Origin: Rhizobiaceae bacterium
GTDB taxonomy: Bacteria > Pseudomonadota > Alphaproteobacteria > Rhizobiales > Rhizobiaceae
NCBI GenBank assembly: GCA_025698895.1
Contig: JAILWO010000003.1
Span: 558,001-622,000 of the forward strand
Direction: 5' to 3'
DNA: 64,000 nucleotides
Shown: positions 36,290 to 45,720 of the stretch, piece by piece
Layout of the letters: each line of letters starts with the position of its first letter
How positions within the stretch are numbered: position 1 is the first letter of the stretch
Translations under genes and position numbers: made by a program
The notes under the pieces: model-generated
Told to the model about the DNA's origin: nothing
The model's database searches: none
What the model saw: the letters and a program-made list of their open reading frames with translations, nothing else

Positions 36290-36360
36290 GGCCCTTCTCC
36301 CTTAGGATAAGGACATAATGCCACATTTGCCTTTTTGGGAGTCCCGCGCCGATCTGGTGC

Positions 36361-36394
36361 AAACAAAAGGGCCCGGCTGTCACCAGCCGAGCCC
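36361..36394 (-). terminator. intrinsic terminator downstream of rplI
   Basis: On the minus strand GGGCTCGGCTG, loop GTGA, CAGCCGGGCCC, then TTTTGTTT. The stem is 10-11 bp and the T-run lies at 36361-36368. It ends the rpsF-rpsR-rplI transcript about 30 bases after the rplI stop and 70 bases before cfa begins. Confidence 0.88.
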
Positions 36395-36423
36395 GAAGAT
36401 CTGTCGTTCCTGAAGCGAGCCGG

Positions 36424-37023
36424 TCAGGCCGATTCCGGGTTTTCCTCGTCTTCTTCCGCTTCGTATTCCGCGTTCGGATCGAAGAAGGCGTCGGGCCGGG
36501 CATTCTCGTTGATGTCGTCGCCGTAGATCGCTTCCGCCGAGGTCAGCGTCTCGCCACGCGCCTGGCGCTCGGCCTCGTCGGCCGTGCGGGCGATGTTCAG
36601 CGTGATCGTCACCTCGACCTCGGGATGCAGCGCGATGGCGACATTGGTCATGCCGATCGCCTTGATGGGCTGGTTGAGCTCAACCTGGTTGCGGCCGACC
36701 GTGAAGCCTTCCGCCGTCAGAATCTCGGAAATGTCGCGCGTCGACACCGAGCCGTAGAGCTGACCGGTCTCGCCGGCCGAGCGGACGACGATGAACGACT
36801 TGCCGTCGAGCTTGTCAGCGATCTTCTGGGCTTCGCTCTTGCGCTCGAGATTGCGGGCCTCGAGCTGGGCGCGCTGATCCTCGAACTTCTTCTTGTTGGC
36901 TTCATTCGCGCGCAGCGCCTTGCCCTGCGGAAGCAGGAAGTTGCGCGCGAACCCGTCCTTGACCCGGACGGTTTCACCCATCTGGCCGAGGCGGGAAATG
37001 CGTTCGAGAAGGATGACTTCCAT
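36424..37023 (-). CDS. rplI: 50S ribosomal protein L9
   Basis: 199 aa from the ATG at 37023 (AAAGGAA 8 bases upstream). The N-terminal L9 domain starts [16 protein letters not shown] and carries the conserved [16 protein letters not shown], followed by the long central helix. It is about 50 residues longer than E. coli L9. The extra part is a C-terminal acidic extension, rich in Glu and ending [10 protein letters not shown], seen in other alphaproteobacteria. It follows rpsR by 209 bases. Confidence 0.97.
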   Translation of the reverse strand: MEVILLERISRLGQMGETVRVKDGFARNFLLPQGKALRANEANKKKFEDQRAQLEARNLERKSEAQKIADKLDGKSFIVVRSAGETGQLYGSVSTRDISEILTAEGFTVGRNQVELNQPIKAIGMTNVAIALHPEVEVTITLNIARTADEAERQARGETLTSAEAIYGDDINENARPDAFFDPNAEYEAEEDEENPESA

Positions 37024-37232
37024 TGTCACGTTCCTTTCATGCCGGCTGGCGGCGGAATGGGACAGGAAGCGGCCGAGCATGGAAGCTCGCGAGGGTCGCT
37101 GTCCTGCCCTGTCAGGCAGTTAGAGGCGTTACCTCGTCCAGTGGACGAGAAAGCCCCAGCTTCGGAACCGATTGCCGGCGTTCCGCCCGGCGGCGAGCGG
37201 CGCGGAGCCCGAAGGCCCGCGCCGCGCCGAAA

Positions 37233-37481
37233 TCACTTCACCACGTAGGGCAGCAGGCCCAGGAAGCGGGCGCGCTTGATCGCCTTGGCAAGTTCGCGCT
37301 GCTTGCGCTGGCTGACGGCGGTGATGCGCGAGGGCACGATCTTGCCGCGCTCGGAAATGTAGCGCTGCAGCAGCCGCACGTCCTTGTAGTCGATCCGCGG
37401 CGCGTTTTCGCCGGAGAACGGGCAGGTCTTGCGGCGGCGATGGAAAGGCCGGCGGGTGGGGATCTGGTTGATGTCGACCAT
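37233..37481 (-). CDS. rpsR: 30S ribosomal protein S18
   Basis: 82 aa. The conserved [22 protein letters not shown] and the [30 protein letters not shown] core are intact. S18 binds 16S rRNA as a heterodimer with S6. Its ATG overlaps the rpsF stop by one base (TAATG), giving tight translational coupling of the two partners. A 209-base gap precedes rplI; in some Rhizobiales a DUF2232 membrane-protein gene occupies this place, but I see none here. Confidence 0.97.
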   Translation of the reverse strand: MVDINQIPTRRPFHRRRKTCPFSGENAPRIDYKDVRLLQRYISERGKIVPSRITAVSQRKQRELAKAIKRARFLGLLPYVVK

Positions 37482-37921
37482 TATTCCTGTCCTCCTTCCG
37501 CGCCTTCACGGGGACGGCGCGGGCCACGGTCGCCGCGGTCGCCGCCGCGGTCACCACGGTCGCGGTCGCCGAAGCGGCCGCCGCGATCGCCACGGTCGTC
37601 GCGCTTCTGCATCATCGCCGAAGGGCCGTCCTCATGCTTCTCGACCTTGATGGTCATGAAGCGCAGCACGTCCTCCGACAGGCCCATCTGACGCTCCATC
37701 TCGGCGACGGCGGCAGGCGGCGCGCTGATGTCCATCAGCGTGAAATAGGCCTTGCGGTTCTTGTTCATGCGATAGGTCAGGGACTTCAGTCCCCAGTTCT
37801 CGATCCGTCCGGTCGAGCCGCCATTGGCTTCGATGACGCCCTTGTACTGCTCGACAAGCGCGTCGACCTGCTGCTGCGACAGGTCCTGACGGGCGAGAAA
37901 CACGTGTTCGTAGAGAGCCAA
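37481..37921 (-). CDS. rpsF: 30S ribosomal protein S6
   Basis: 146 aa. The S6 fold starts [19 protein letters not shown] at a TTG codon (first base 37921); no ATG is available in frame, and AAAGGGA lies about 6 bases upstream. Residues 1-100 are the ribosomal domain. Residues 107-146 are a low-complexity tail of repeated Arg-Gly-Asp-type units ([15 protein letters not shown]...), ending EGAEGGQE. Such tails vary among alphaproteobacteria. rpsF heads the rpsF-rpsR-rplI unit with a promoter at about 38140-38168. Confidence 0.95.
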   Translation of the reverse strand: MALYEHVFLARQDLSQQQVDALVEQYKGVIEANGGSTGRIENWGLKSLTYRMNKNRKAYFTLMDISAPPAAVAEMERQMGLSEDVLRFMTIKVEKHEDGPSAMMQKRDDRGDRGGRFGDRDRGDRGGDRGDRGPRRPREGAEGGQE

Positions 37922-38139
37922 CTCGTTTCCCTTTCTTCATTTCCCTGCGCGGCGCCAGCGGCTAGAGCCTCTGCAACTTCTCTGATCCGGGCTGTCGCGC
38001 GGAGAAGAAAGGAGCATGACGAGACGGTCGAGAGCGGAGACACGGGAGGCGGAAGCGCTTCAGGCTCCTCGACGAACCACCCTCATGGGCGGCCCGGCCC
38101 TCCGTTCAGCCCCCGGCTGGGACCGGCAGATTGCGGCGG

Positions 38140-38168
38140 GCCATACAGCGGAACGGGCCGATTGGCAA
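38140..38168 (-). promoter_or_regulatory. candidate promoter of rpsF-rpsR-rplI
   Basis: On the minus strand TTGCCA (38168-38163), a 17-base spacer, then TATGGC (38145-38140). This would give a leader of about 210 bases before rpsF. S6:S18 dimers regulate their own leaders in many bacteria; I could not confirm that structure here. Confidence 0.4.
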
Positions 38169-38217
38169 GGGTCTTATGCCTGTAAGACGACGCACGAGAC
38201 ACGAAACGCCTGACCGC

Positions 38218-39564
38218 TCACTCGCCGGCGGTCGCGCGCATCAGCGAGAGGCCGGCTCCGGTCCGCTCCGCGAAGCCTTTCCAGTAGGTGTGTTCCGGCT
38301 CGAAGCTGCCGTCCTCCTTGACCGCCCATACGCCGTCCGCGGCCTTCTCGGTCGCGGGCTCCAGATAGGCGGCGTATCCCTCTTCGCCCTTGATGTGCTT
38401 GCCCAGAAAGGCGGTGGCGAAATGCTGGGCGATGTTGTTCATCCGCACCGTATCCCAGACCGGATCGGCATAGTGTCCGAAGGAGGCCGATTCCGCGCCT
38501 TCGGCCTTCTTCCAGGATTCGACCGGCGCCGGGATCGGTGCCGCCGCGTTGTGGTTGGCGTTCTCGAAGGTCAGGAGATAGCGCTCGGGGGCGTTGACGG
38601 CCCCCTCGTAAATGGCCTTGACGCCGTCCTCGTAGCCCGACACGTCGTCGGCGCTGCCGGCCATGAACAGGATCGGCTTGGAAACGCCTTCCAGGCCCTT
38701 GGCGTTCCAGAAGCCGCGCTGCATGCCCCACGGCGCGATGGCGATAACCGCCTTGACCCGTTCGTCGACGAGTTCTGCGAGGGTCTCCGAACCCGCCATG
38801 TTGACCGCGAGCGTTCCGTCGGGCGCGCCCCATTCGAATGCCGTGGAAGCTTCCGTAACGCCGCCGCCGGCCGTGATCACGGCACCGTAACCGCCCATCG
38901 AATAGCCGATGACGGCGGTGTTGGTCGCGTCGACCAGCCCTTCGAGGAACTGCTTGGGTTCCTTCGACAGGCGATCCATCTCCGACAGCACGAATTTCTG
39001 GTCGAGCGGCCGGTTGACCAGGGTTGAGCCGAACTTGCCCTGATCGCGATAGGTCGATTCCAGGTGATCGATGGAGGCGACGACATAGCCTTTCGATGCG
39101 AGATTCTCGGCCAGGTGCGACAGCAGGTACCGGTTGCCGGGATAGCCGTGAGAGATGATGACCAGCGGGAAGGGGGCGGCCTGCTTCTTGGGCGCCGCGT
39201 CGCGCACCGCGCGCCCGGAGAGTTTCACCTTCGTGATGCCATCGCGCAGGAAGACGTCGTAATGACCGCGCTGATTGACCGTCGTGTCGGCCGGATACCA
39301 GATTTCCAGGGTCAGCTTACGGTCGTAGCGTGGATGCTCCTTGCCGGCCTCGACATTGAGGATGTCGACCTGGTCGCGATGAAGCAGGTCTATGGTGCGC
39401 ACGCCGATCGCGTGTTCTCCATAGGGGGCCAGTTCGGGCGCGTCGGGCCTGATCAGGTCGATGCGGTTGTGCTGGGATCCGGCTGCGTCCCGCGACATTT
39501 CTTGAGCGAAGGCCGGAAGGGTCGACATAAGCCCGAAAAGTGCCACGATCGCCGTTGTTCTCAT
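38218..39564 (-). CDS. secreted alpha/beta hydrolase (PAF-acetylhydrolase/dienelactone-hydrolase type)
   Basis: 448 aa from the ATG at 39564, which has GGGG 9-10 bases upstream; an ATG three codons earlier is too close to that site. A signal peptide ends near AFA. The alpha/beta-hydrolase core shows PLVIISHGYPGNRYLLS (oxyanion region) and the nucleophile elbow IGYSMGGYGA. A likely acid lies in LFMAGSADDVSGYE and the His in FENANHNAAAP. Relatives are annotated as platelet-activating-factor acetylhydrolase-like or dienelactone hydrolases. The substrate is unknown. It reads toward the rpsF promoter region with no operon partner. Confidence 0.88.
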   Translation of the reverse strand: MRTTAIVALFGLMSTLPAFAQEMSRDAAGSQHNRIDLIRPDAPELAPYGEHAIGVRTIDLLHRDQVDILNVEAGKEHPRYDRKLTLEIWYPADTTVNQRGHYDVFLRDGITKVKLSGRAVRDAAPKKQAAPFPLVIISHGYPGNRYLLSHLAENLASKGYVVASIDHLESTYRDQGKFGSTLVNRPLDQKFVLSEMDRLSKEPKQFLEGLVDATNTAVIGYSMGGYGAVITAGGGVTEASTAFEWGAPDGTLAVNMAGSETLAELVDERVKAVIAIAPWGMQRGFWNAKGLEGVSKPILFMAGSADDVSGYEDGVKAIYEGAVNAPERYLLTFENANHNAAAPIPAPVESWKKAEGAESASFGHYADPVWDTVRMNNIAQHFATAFLGKHIKGEEGYAAYLEPATEKAADGVWAVKEDGSFEPEHTYWKGFAERTGAGLSLMRATAGE

Positions 39565-39699
39565 TGTTTCCATCCCCTGTTGCCGAACGATCCGCCGACC
39601 GTCAATGGCCGTTGTCCACGCCTTCCATGTCGCCAGTACGACGGCATGGTCGGGTCAGTGTCGCTTGCGCGTCCGGGGAGTGCAAGCGCGGCCGGGGAT

Positions 39700-40457
39700 T
39701 CAGGTCTTGAGACGGTAACCGGTCCGGAAGATCCACCAGCAGACCGCCAGGCAGGCCGCGAGGAAGAACACGATCATCACCAGGCTGGTCGCCACGCTGA
39801 CGTCGGACACTTCATAGAAGCTCCAGCGGAAGCCGGAAACCAGATAGAGCACCGGATTGAAATAGGTGACCGTCTGCCAGAAGGGCGGCAGCATATCGAC
39901 GGAGTAGAAGCTGCCGCCGAGGAAGACCAGCGGCGTGACCACCAGCAGCGGGATGAGTTGGAGCTTCTCGAAATTGTCCGCCCAGATGCCGATGATGAAG
40001 CCGAACAGGCTGAACGTGACAGCGGTGAGCACGAGGAAGAAGACCATCCAGACTGGATGGGCGATTTCGAGCGGTACGAAAAAGCCGGCGGTCGCCAGGA
40101 TGATGCCGCCGAGAATGAGTGACTTGGTCGCCGCCGCGCCCACATAGCCGAAGACGATCTCCAGGAACGAGACCGGTGCGGACAGGATTTCATAGATCGT
40201 GCCGATGAACTTGGGAAAATAGATGCCGAAGGAGGCGGCGGTGATCGAGTTGGTCAGGATCATCAGCATGATCAGGCCCGGCACAATGAACGCGCCGTAG
40301 TTGACGCCGTCTATCTCTTCGATGCGCGAGCCGATCGCGCCGCCGAACACGACGAAGTAGAGCGAGGTCGAGACGACCGGAGACACGATGCTTTGCAGCG
40401 ACGTCCGCCAGAAGCGTGCCATCTCGAAGCGGTAGATTGCGGCGATCGCGCGATGGT

Positions 40458-40461
<4 letters not shown>
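39700..40461 (-). CDS. ABC-2 type transporter permease
   Basis: 253 aa with six membrane helices, typical of ABC-2 permeases of the YadH type. The start [20 protein letters not shown] and the segments [17 protein letters not shown] and [17 protein letters not shown] match the family. The gene overlaps the stop of the ATPase gene by 4 bases, so the two form a coupled exporter. The substrate is unknown; relatives export drugs, polysaccharides or lipids. It lies close to the end of the operon, followed by the secreted hydrolase gene. Confidence 0.92.
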
Positions 40462-41414
<953 letters not shown>

Positions 41415-41606
41415 GATCCCTCCGGGCCGACGCGTTGGACGGGCGTGGCGCATGCCGGAACAGTGGCGTGCGGCTCATATAGGAGTAACGACGTTTGTCC
41501 GCCACCCGCCCCGACAACGGCCCCTGACGGACCGTGTCAGCAGGCCCGCATGCTTGACTTGCGCGCCCCGGTCGCGCAACGACGGCGCGGCGAAAGAGGA
41601 GGTTCG

Positions 41607-42551
41607 ATGGTCGTCGCGTTCACGTTTCCTGGACAGGGCAGTCAGGCGGTCGGCATGGGCAAGGATCTCGCCGATGCGTTCTCCGAGGCGAGGGCGGTCT
41701 TCGCTGAAGTCGACGAGGCGCTTGGGGAGAAGCTTTCCACGCTGATGTGGGAGGGCCCGGAGGACAGGCTCACCCTGACGGCCAACGCGCAGCCGGCGCT
41801 GATGGCCGTCTCGGTCGCGGCCGTGCGCGTGCTGGAGTCACGCGGGGTCTCGCTCAAGGACCGGGTGGCCTACGTGGCCGGTCATTCGCTTGGCGAGTAT
41901 TCCGCGCTCTGTGCGGCGGGCGCGCTCTCGCTGGCGGATACGGCGCGGCTGCTGCGCATTCGCGGCAATGCCATGCAGGCCGCGGTTCCGGTGGGCGAGG
42001 GGGCGATGGCCGCCATCATCGGCCTGGATCAGGAAGCCGTCGAGGCGGCCTGCGCCGAGGCCGGCGAAGGTTCGGTGTGCCAGATCGCCAACGACAATGG
42101 CGGCGGCCAGATCGTCATTTCCGGCGCGAAGCCAGCGGTGGAGGCCGCGGCGCGGCTGTGCACCGACAAGGGTGCCAAGCGCGCGCTGATGCTGCCGGTT
42201 TCCGCTCCCTTCCACAGCGCGCTGATGGCGCCCGCGGCCGAGGCGATGCGCGAAGCGCTCGCCGGCGTGACGAAGTCGGCGCCGGTCGTGCCGGTCGTGC
42301 CCAATGTGACGGTTGAACCGACGCGGGAGCCCGAGGAGGTCGCGCGCCGGCTGGTGGAGCAGGTGACCGGCCGCGTCCGCTGGCGCGAGACCGTCGAATG
42401 GTTCGCCGCCAACAAGGTCGACACGCTTTACGAGATCGGCGCGGGCAGGGTGCTGTCGGGGCTGGCCCGGCGCATTTCCAAGGATGTGCAGACCGCCAAT
42501 GTGGGCGTCGCGGCGGATGTCGACGTCGCCGTGGCCGCGCTGAGGGCGTAG
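41607..42551 (+). CDS. fabD: malonyl-CoA:ACP transacylase
   Basis: 314 aa. FabD loads malonyl groups onto ACP for fatty-acid synthesis. The ATG at 41607 has GAGGAGG upstream. The N-terminal FPGQGSQAVGMG and the nucleophile motif GHSLGEYSA (Ser94) are intact, and PFHSALM in the middle has the catalytic His. It heads the fabD-fabG-(GNAT)-acpP-fabF block. An open frame extends 54 codons upstream, but the domain begins at this ATG. Confidence 0.97.
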   Translation: MVVAFTFPGQGSQAVGMGKDLADAFSEARAVFAEVDEALGEKLSTLMWEGPEDRLTLTANAQPALMAVSVAAVRVLESRGVSLKDRVAYVAGHSLGEYSALCAAGALSLADTARLLRIRGNAMQAAVPVGEGAMAAIIGLDQEAVEAACAEAGEGSVCQIANDNGGGQIVISGAKPAVEAAARLCTDKGAKRALMLPVSAPFHSALMAPAAEAMREALAGVTKSAPVVPVVPNVTVEPTREPEEVARRLVEQVTGRVRWRETVEWFAANKVDTLYEIGAGRVLSGLARRISKDVQTANVGVAADVDVAVAALRA

Positions 42552-42578
42552 TGCCGGAACTGAACGAGGGACGAAGAC

Positions 42579-43316
42579 ATGTTTGACCTGACTGGCCGCA
42601 AGGCGCTCGTGACCGGTGCGTCGGGGGGTATCGGCGAGGCGGTGGCCCGCGCGCTGCATGCGCAGGGCGCGACCGTGGGCCTGCACGGCACGCGCGTCGA
42701 GAGACTGGACGAACTCGCCTCGGCGCTCGGCGAAAGAGTTGCGGTGTTCCCCGCTAATCTCTCCAGCCGCGATGAGGTCAAGGCGCTCGGCCAGAAGGCC
42801 GAGGCCCAGCTCGAAGGCGTAGACATCCTCGTCAACAATGCCGGCATCACCCGTGACGGGCTTTTCGTGCGTATGTCGGACGAGGATTGGGACGCGGTCC
42901 TGGAAGTCAACCTTACTGCGACCTTCCGCCTGTCGCGCGAACTGGCTCATCCCATGATGCGCAGGCGCTGGGGCCGGATCGTCAACATCACCTCGGTCGT
43001 CGGCGTGATGGGCAATCCCGGTCAGGTCAATTACAGCGCCTCGAAGGCCGGCATGATCGGCATGTCGAAATCGATGGCGCAGGAGATCGCGACGCGCAAC
43101 GTCACCATCAATTGCGTGGCGCCGGGCTTCATCGAATCGGCGATGACGGACAAGCTGAACGAAAAGCAGCGCGAGGCGATCATGGGAACCATTCCCATGA
43201 AGCGCATGGGTTCGGGGGCCGAAATCGCCGCGACGGTGGCTTTTCTGGTCTCGGAGGAAGCGTCCTACGTCACCGGCCAGACGATCCACGTCAATGGCGG
43301 CATGGCGATGCTGTAG
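42579..43316 (+). CDS. fabG: 3-oxoacyl-ACP reductase
   Basis: 245 aa SDR enzyme that reduces 3-oxoacyl-ACP with NADPH. TGASGGIG is at 12-19, NNAG at 86-89, and the catalytic Ser139, Tyr152 and Lys156 (YSASK) are all visible. PGFIESAMTDKL and the C-terminal SYVTGQTIHVNGGMAML match FabG rather than general SDRs. It lies 27 bases after fabD. Confidence 0.97.
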   Translation: MFDLTGRKALVTGASGGIGEAVARALHAQGATVGLHGTRVERLDELASALGERVAVFPANLSSRDEVKALGQKAEAQLEGVDILVNNAGITRDGLFVRMSDEDWDAVLEVNLTATFRLSRELAHPMMRRRWGRIVNITSVVGVMGNPGQVNYSASKAGMIGMSKSMAQEIATRNVTINCVAPGFIESAMTDKLNEKQREAIMGTIPMKRMGSGAEIAATVAFLVSEEASYVTGQTIHVNGGMAML

Positions 43317-43339
43317 GCGGTAGCGGGCGGCCGGCTCCC

Positions 43340-43870
43340 GTGAGGCTCGAGACCGCGCGCTTCCTGCTGCGTGAATTCCGCCACGACGATCTCGAGGCTT
43401 TTCGCGCCTACCAGACGGACGAGCGCTACGTCGCCCTGCGCTCTGCGAACGAGGATATCGGGCCGCCGCCGGAGGACCTGCTGGCGCTGTTCATTGGCTG
43501 GCAGGACGACGAGCCGAGGCTTTGCTGGCAACTGGCCGTGGAAGACAGGGCGAGCGGCAGCCTCATCGGAACCGCGGGACTGCGCCGGTCGGCGGCCAAG
43601 GCCCGGGAGGCCGAGTTCGGTATCGAACTCGCGCCGGCGCAGTGGGGGCGCCACCGCGCCGCTATTGAGATCGCCCAAGCGGTCATGGAGTTCGGCTTCC
43701 GCGCGCTGGAAGTCGACACGATCATCGGCCGCAGCACCGCTGGCAACAGCGCGGTCGCGCGACTGGCCCGACATGCGGGCGCGGAGTTGCTGACGGAGAG
43801 CGCGGTAGGCGGGGCCGCCGGCTCCGCCGTCGCGTGGCGCGTGACGCGGCGCGCCTGGGAGGCTCGGTGA
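43340..43870 (+). CDS. GNAT family N-acetyltransferase
   Basis: 176 aa from a GTG at 43340, 23 bases after fabG. The RimJ/RimL type start (RLETARFLLREFRHDDLEAF) is clear, and the acetyl-CoA-binding segment (FGIELAPAQWGRHRAAIEIA) follows, though with H-R-A in place of the common G-x-G/A pattern. The protein ends near RRAWEAR. The acceptor is unknown. It sits between fabG and acpP inside the fatty-acid block, where it may be a recent insertion, as the usual fabG-acpP order has no such gene. Confidence 0.85.
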   Translation: MRLETARFLLREFRHDDLEAFRAYQTDERYVALRSANEDIGPPPEDLLALFIGWQDDEPRLCWQLAVEDRASGSLIGTAGLRRSAAKAREAEFGIELAPAQWGRHRAAIEIAQAVMEFGFRALEVDTIIGRSTAGNSAVARLARHAGAELLTESAVGGAAGSAVAWRVTRRAWEAR

Positions 43871-43904
43871 ACGGATTCAGGTCATTGTCCCCAGCCGGGA
43901 GCTG

Positions 43905-43934
43905 GCATGCCTTTGCCATATGGGCAAATCATGC
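43905..43934. promoter_or_regulatory. extended imperfect palindrome upstream of acpP
   Basis: GCATG-CC-TTTGCC-ATATG-GGCAAA-T-CATGC. The core arms TTTGCC (43912-43917) and GGCAAA (43923-43928) are perfect, and the flanks GCATG (43905-43909) and CATGC (43930-43934) are also inverted. It is 165-195 bases before acpP and not GC-rich, so an operator is more likely than a terminator. Confidence 0.45.
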
Positions 43935-44033
43935 TAATCGCGCCGCGAACCGGGTCGCAGGTCCGGTCTCGGGGCCGTGGAGCCAGCCGGGCATTAGAGC
44001 GCCCGCAGGCTCGGTCGGCGGCCTCTTTTCAGC

Positions 44034-44062
44034 TTGATTAGCGCCAGTCTGGTCGCTAACGA
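44034..44062 (+). promoter_or_regulatory. candidate acpP promoter
   Basis: TTGATT (44034-44039), a 17-base spacer, then TAACGA (44057-44062), which would start transcription about 30 bases before the acpP ATG at 44099. The -35 is good and the -10 weak. acpP normally needs its own strong promoter because ACP is very abundant. Confidence 0.35.
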
Positions 44063-44098
44063 AGGTCAACGAAAACACCCAGGTCGAGGTCACCCCCC

Positions 44099-44335
44099 AT
44101 GAGCGATACCGCAGAACGCGTCAAGAAGATCGTCGTCGAACATCTCGGCGTCGACGCTGACAAGGTCACCGAGGGTGCGAGCTTCATCGACGACCTCGGC
44201 GCGGACAGCCTCGACACCGTCGAGCTCGTGATGGCCTTCGAGGAAGAGTTCGGCGTCGAGATCCCCGATGATGCGGCCGAGACCATCCTCACGGTCGGTG
44301 ATGCCGTGAAGTACATCGAAAAGTCCTCGGCCTGA
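44099..44335 (+). CDS. acpP: acyl carrier protein
   Basis: 78 aa. The phosphopantetheine attachment Ser37 lies in [13 protein letters not shown]. The protein is small, acidic and highly conserved. ACP carries growing acyl chains for fatty-acid and lipid A synthesis. It has its own upstream region of 228 bases with a palindrome and a candidate promoter, and lies 22 bases before fabF. Confidence 0.98.
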   Translation: MSDTAERVKKIVVEHLGVDADKVTEGASFIDDLGADSLDTVELVMAFEEEFGVEIPDDAAETILTVGDAVKYIEKSSA

Positions 44336-44357
44336 CCGACTTCGTCGGAAGCGGGGG

Positions 44358-45617
44358 ATGAGGCGCGTCGTCGTTACTGGTCTGGGGTTGGTGTCGCCTT
44401 TCGGCGTCGGCGTCGAACACACGTGGCGCAACATCCTTTCAGGCGCGAGCGCCTGCCGGCGGGTCACCACCTTCGACGTCGAGGATCTTCCCTGCAAGAT
44501 CGCTCATGTCATTCCGCGCGACGGCGAGGAAGGCGCGTTCGATCCGGACCGCTATCTGGAACCGAAGGAGCAGCGGAAGGTCGCCGACTTCATCCAGTAC
44601 GGCATAGCCGCCGCCGACGAGGCCATCGCCGATTCGGGCTTCGACGCGCGCGAAGCCGGCGAACAGGACACGACCGGGGTCATGATCGGCTCTGGCATCG
44701 GCGGCATCCAGGGCATCGCCGAGAACGCGCTGATCCTCGATCAGCGGGGTCCCCGGCGGATCAGCCCGTTCTTCATACCGGGCAACATCATCAACCTGGT
44801 GTCCGGGCAGGTCTCCATCCGTCATGGTCTCAAGGGCCCCAACCACGCCGTGGTCACCGCCTGCTCGACCGGCGCCCATGCGATCGGCGATGCGTCACGC
44901 CTGATCATGTTCGGAGATGCCGACGTGATGGTTGCCGGCGGATCGGAATCGCCGATCAACCGCCTTTCGCTCGCGGGCTTCGCGGCCTGCAAGGCGCTTT
45001 CGACCGCTCGCAACGACGAACCGACGAAGGCATCGCGTCCCTATGACCGCGACCGCGACGGTTTCGTCATGGGCGAGGGGGCCGGCGTGGTGGTTCTGGA
45101 GGAACTCGAGCATGCCCGGGCGCGGGGCGCCAGGATATATGCCGAGATCACCGGCTACGGCCTTTCCGGCGACGCCTACCACATCACCGCGCCCTCCGAG
45201 GATGGCGACGGCGCCTATCGCTGCATGAACGCGGCCTTGAAGCGCGCGGGCCTCGCGCCGGCCGACATCGACTACATCAACGCGCACGGCACTTCCACCA
45301 TGGCCGACACGATCGAGCTTGGCGCGGTCGAGCGCCTGGCCGGGAACGCGGCGTCGAAGATATCCATGTCGTCGACGAAATCCGCCATCGGTCATCTGCT
45401 GGGCGCGGCCGGCGCGGCCGAGGCGATATTCTCGATCCTGGCGATCCGCGACAATGTCGTGCCGCCGACGATCAATCTCGACAATCCCGACACGGAGACC
45501 GCGATCGACCTCGTGCCCAACGAGGCGCGCGAACGCCAGGTCGACGTCGCCTTGTCGAATTCCTTCGGTTTCGGGGGCACGAATGCATCGCTGATCTTCC
45601 AGCGTTATGCGGCCTAG
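44358..45617 (+). CDS. fabF: beta-ketoacyl-ACP synthase II
   Basis: 419 aa. Condensing enzyme for chain elongation, including the temperature-sensitive 16:1 to 18:1 step. The catalytic Cys169 (VVTACSTGAH), His310 (INAHGTSTMADT) and His346 with Lys341 (STKSAIGHLLGA) are present. The N-terminus RRVVVTGLGLVSPFG is typical. It follows acpP closely and precedes mltG. Confidence 0.97.
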   Translation: MRRVVVTGLGLVSPFGVGVEHTWRNILSGASACRRVTTFDVEDLPCKIAHVIPRDGEEGAFDPDRYLEPKEQRKVADFIQYGIAAADEAIADSGFDAREAGEQDTTGVMIGSGIGGIQGIAENALILDQRGPRRISPFFIPGNIINLVSGQVSIRHGLKGPNHAVVTACSTGAHAIGDASRLIMFGDADVMVAGGSESPINRLSLAGFAACKALSTARNDEPTKASRPYDRDRDGFVMGEGAGVVVLEELEHARARGARIYAEITGYGLSGDAYHITAPSEDGDGAYRCMNAALKRAGLAPADIDYINAHGTSTMADTIELGAVERLAGNAASKISMSSTKSAIGHLLGAAGAAEAIFSILAIRDNVVPPTINLDNPDTETAIDLVPNEARERQVDVALSNSFGFGGTNASLIFQRYAA

Positions 45618-45720
45618 CGGGCGTGGCGCGGCACGTTGTGTCGCGCCGCGATTTTAGCCACATTCGCCGCTAGCTTCCTGTCCGTCCTGAACCGTTGCCA
45701 GACTTCATTCGAGAGGGCCG

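Noticed and set aside
36424-37080. A longer L9 start at 37080
   Set aside because: The extra 19 residues are not part of L9, and the ATG at 37023 has a good ribosome-binding site.
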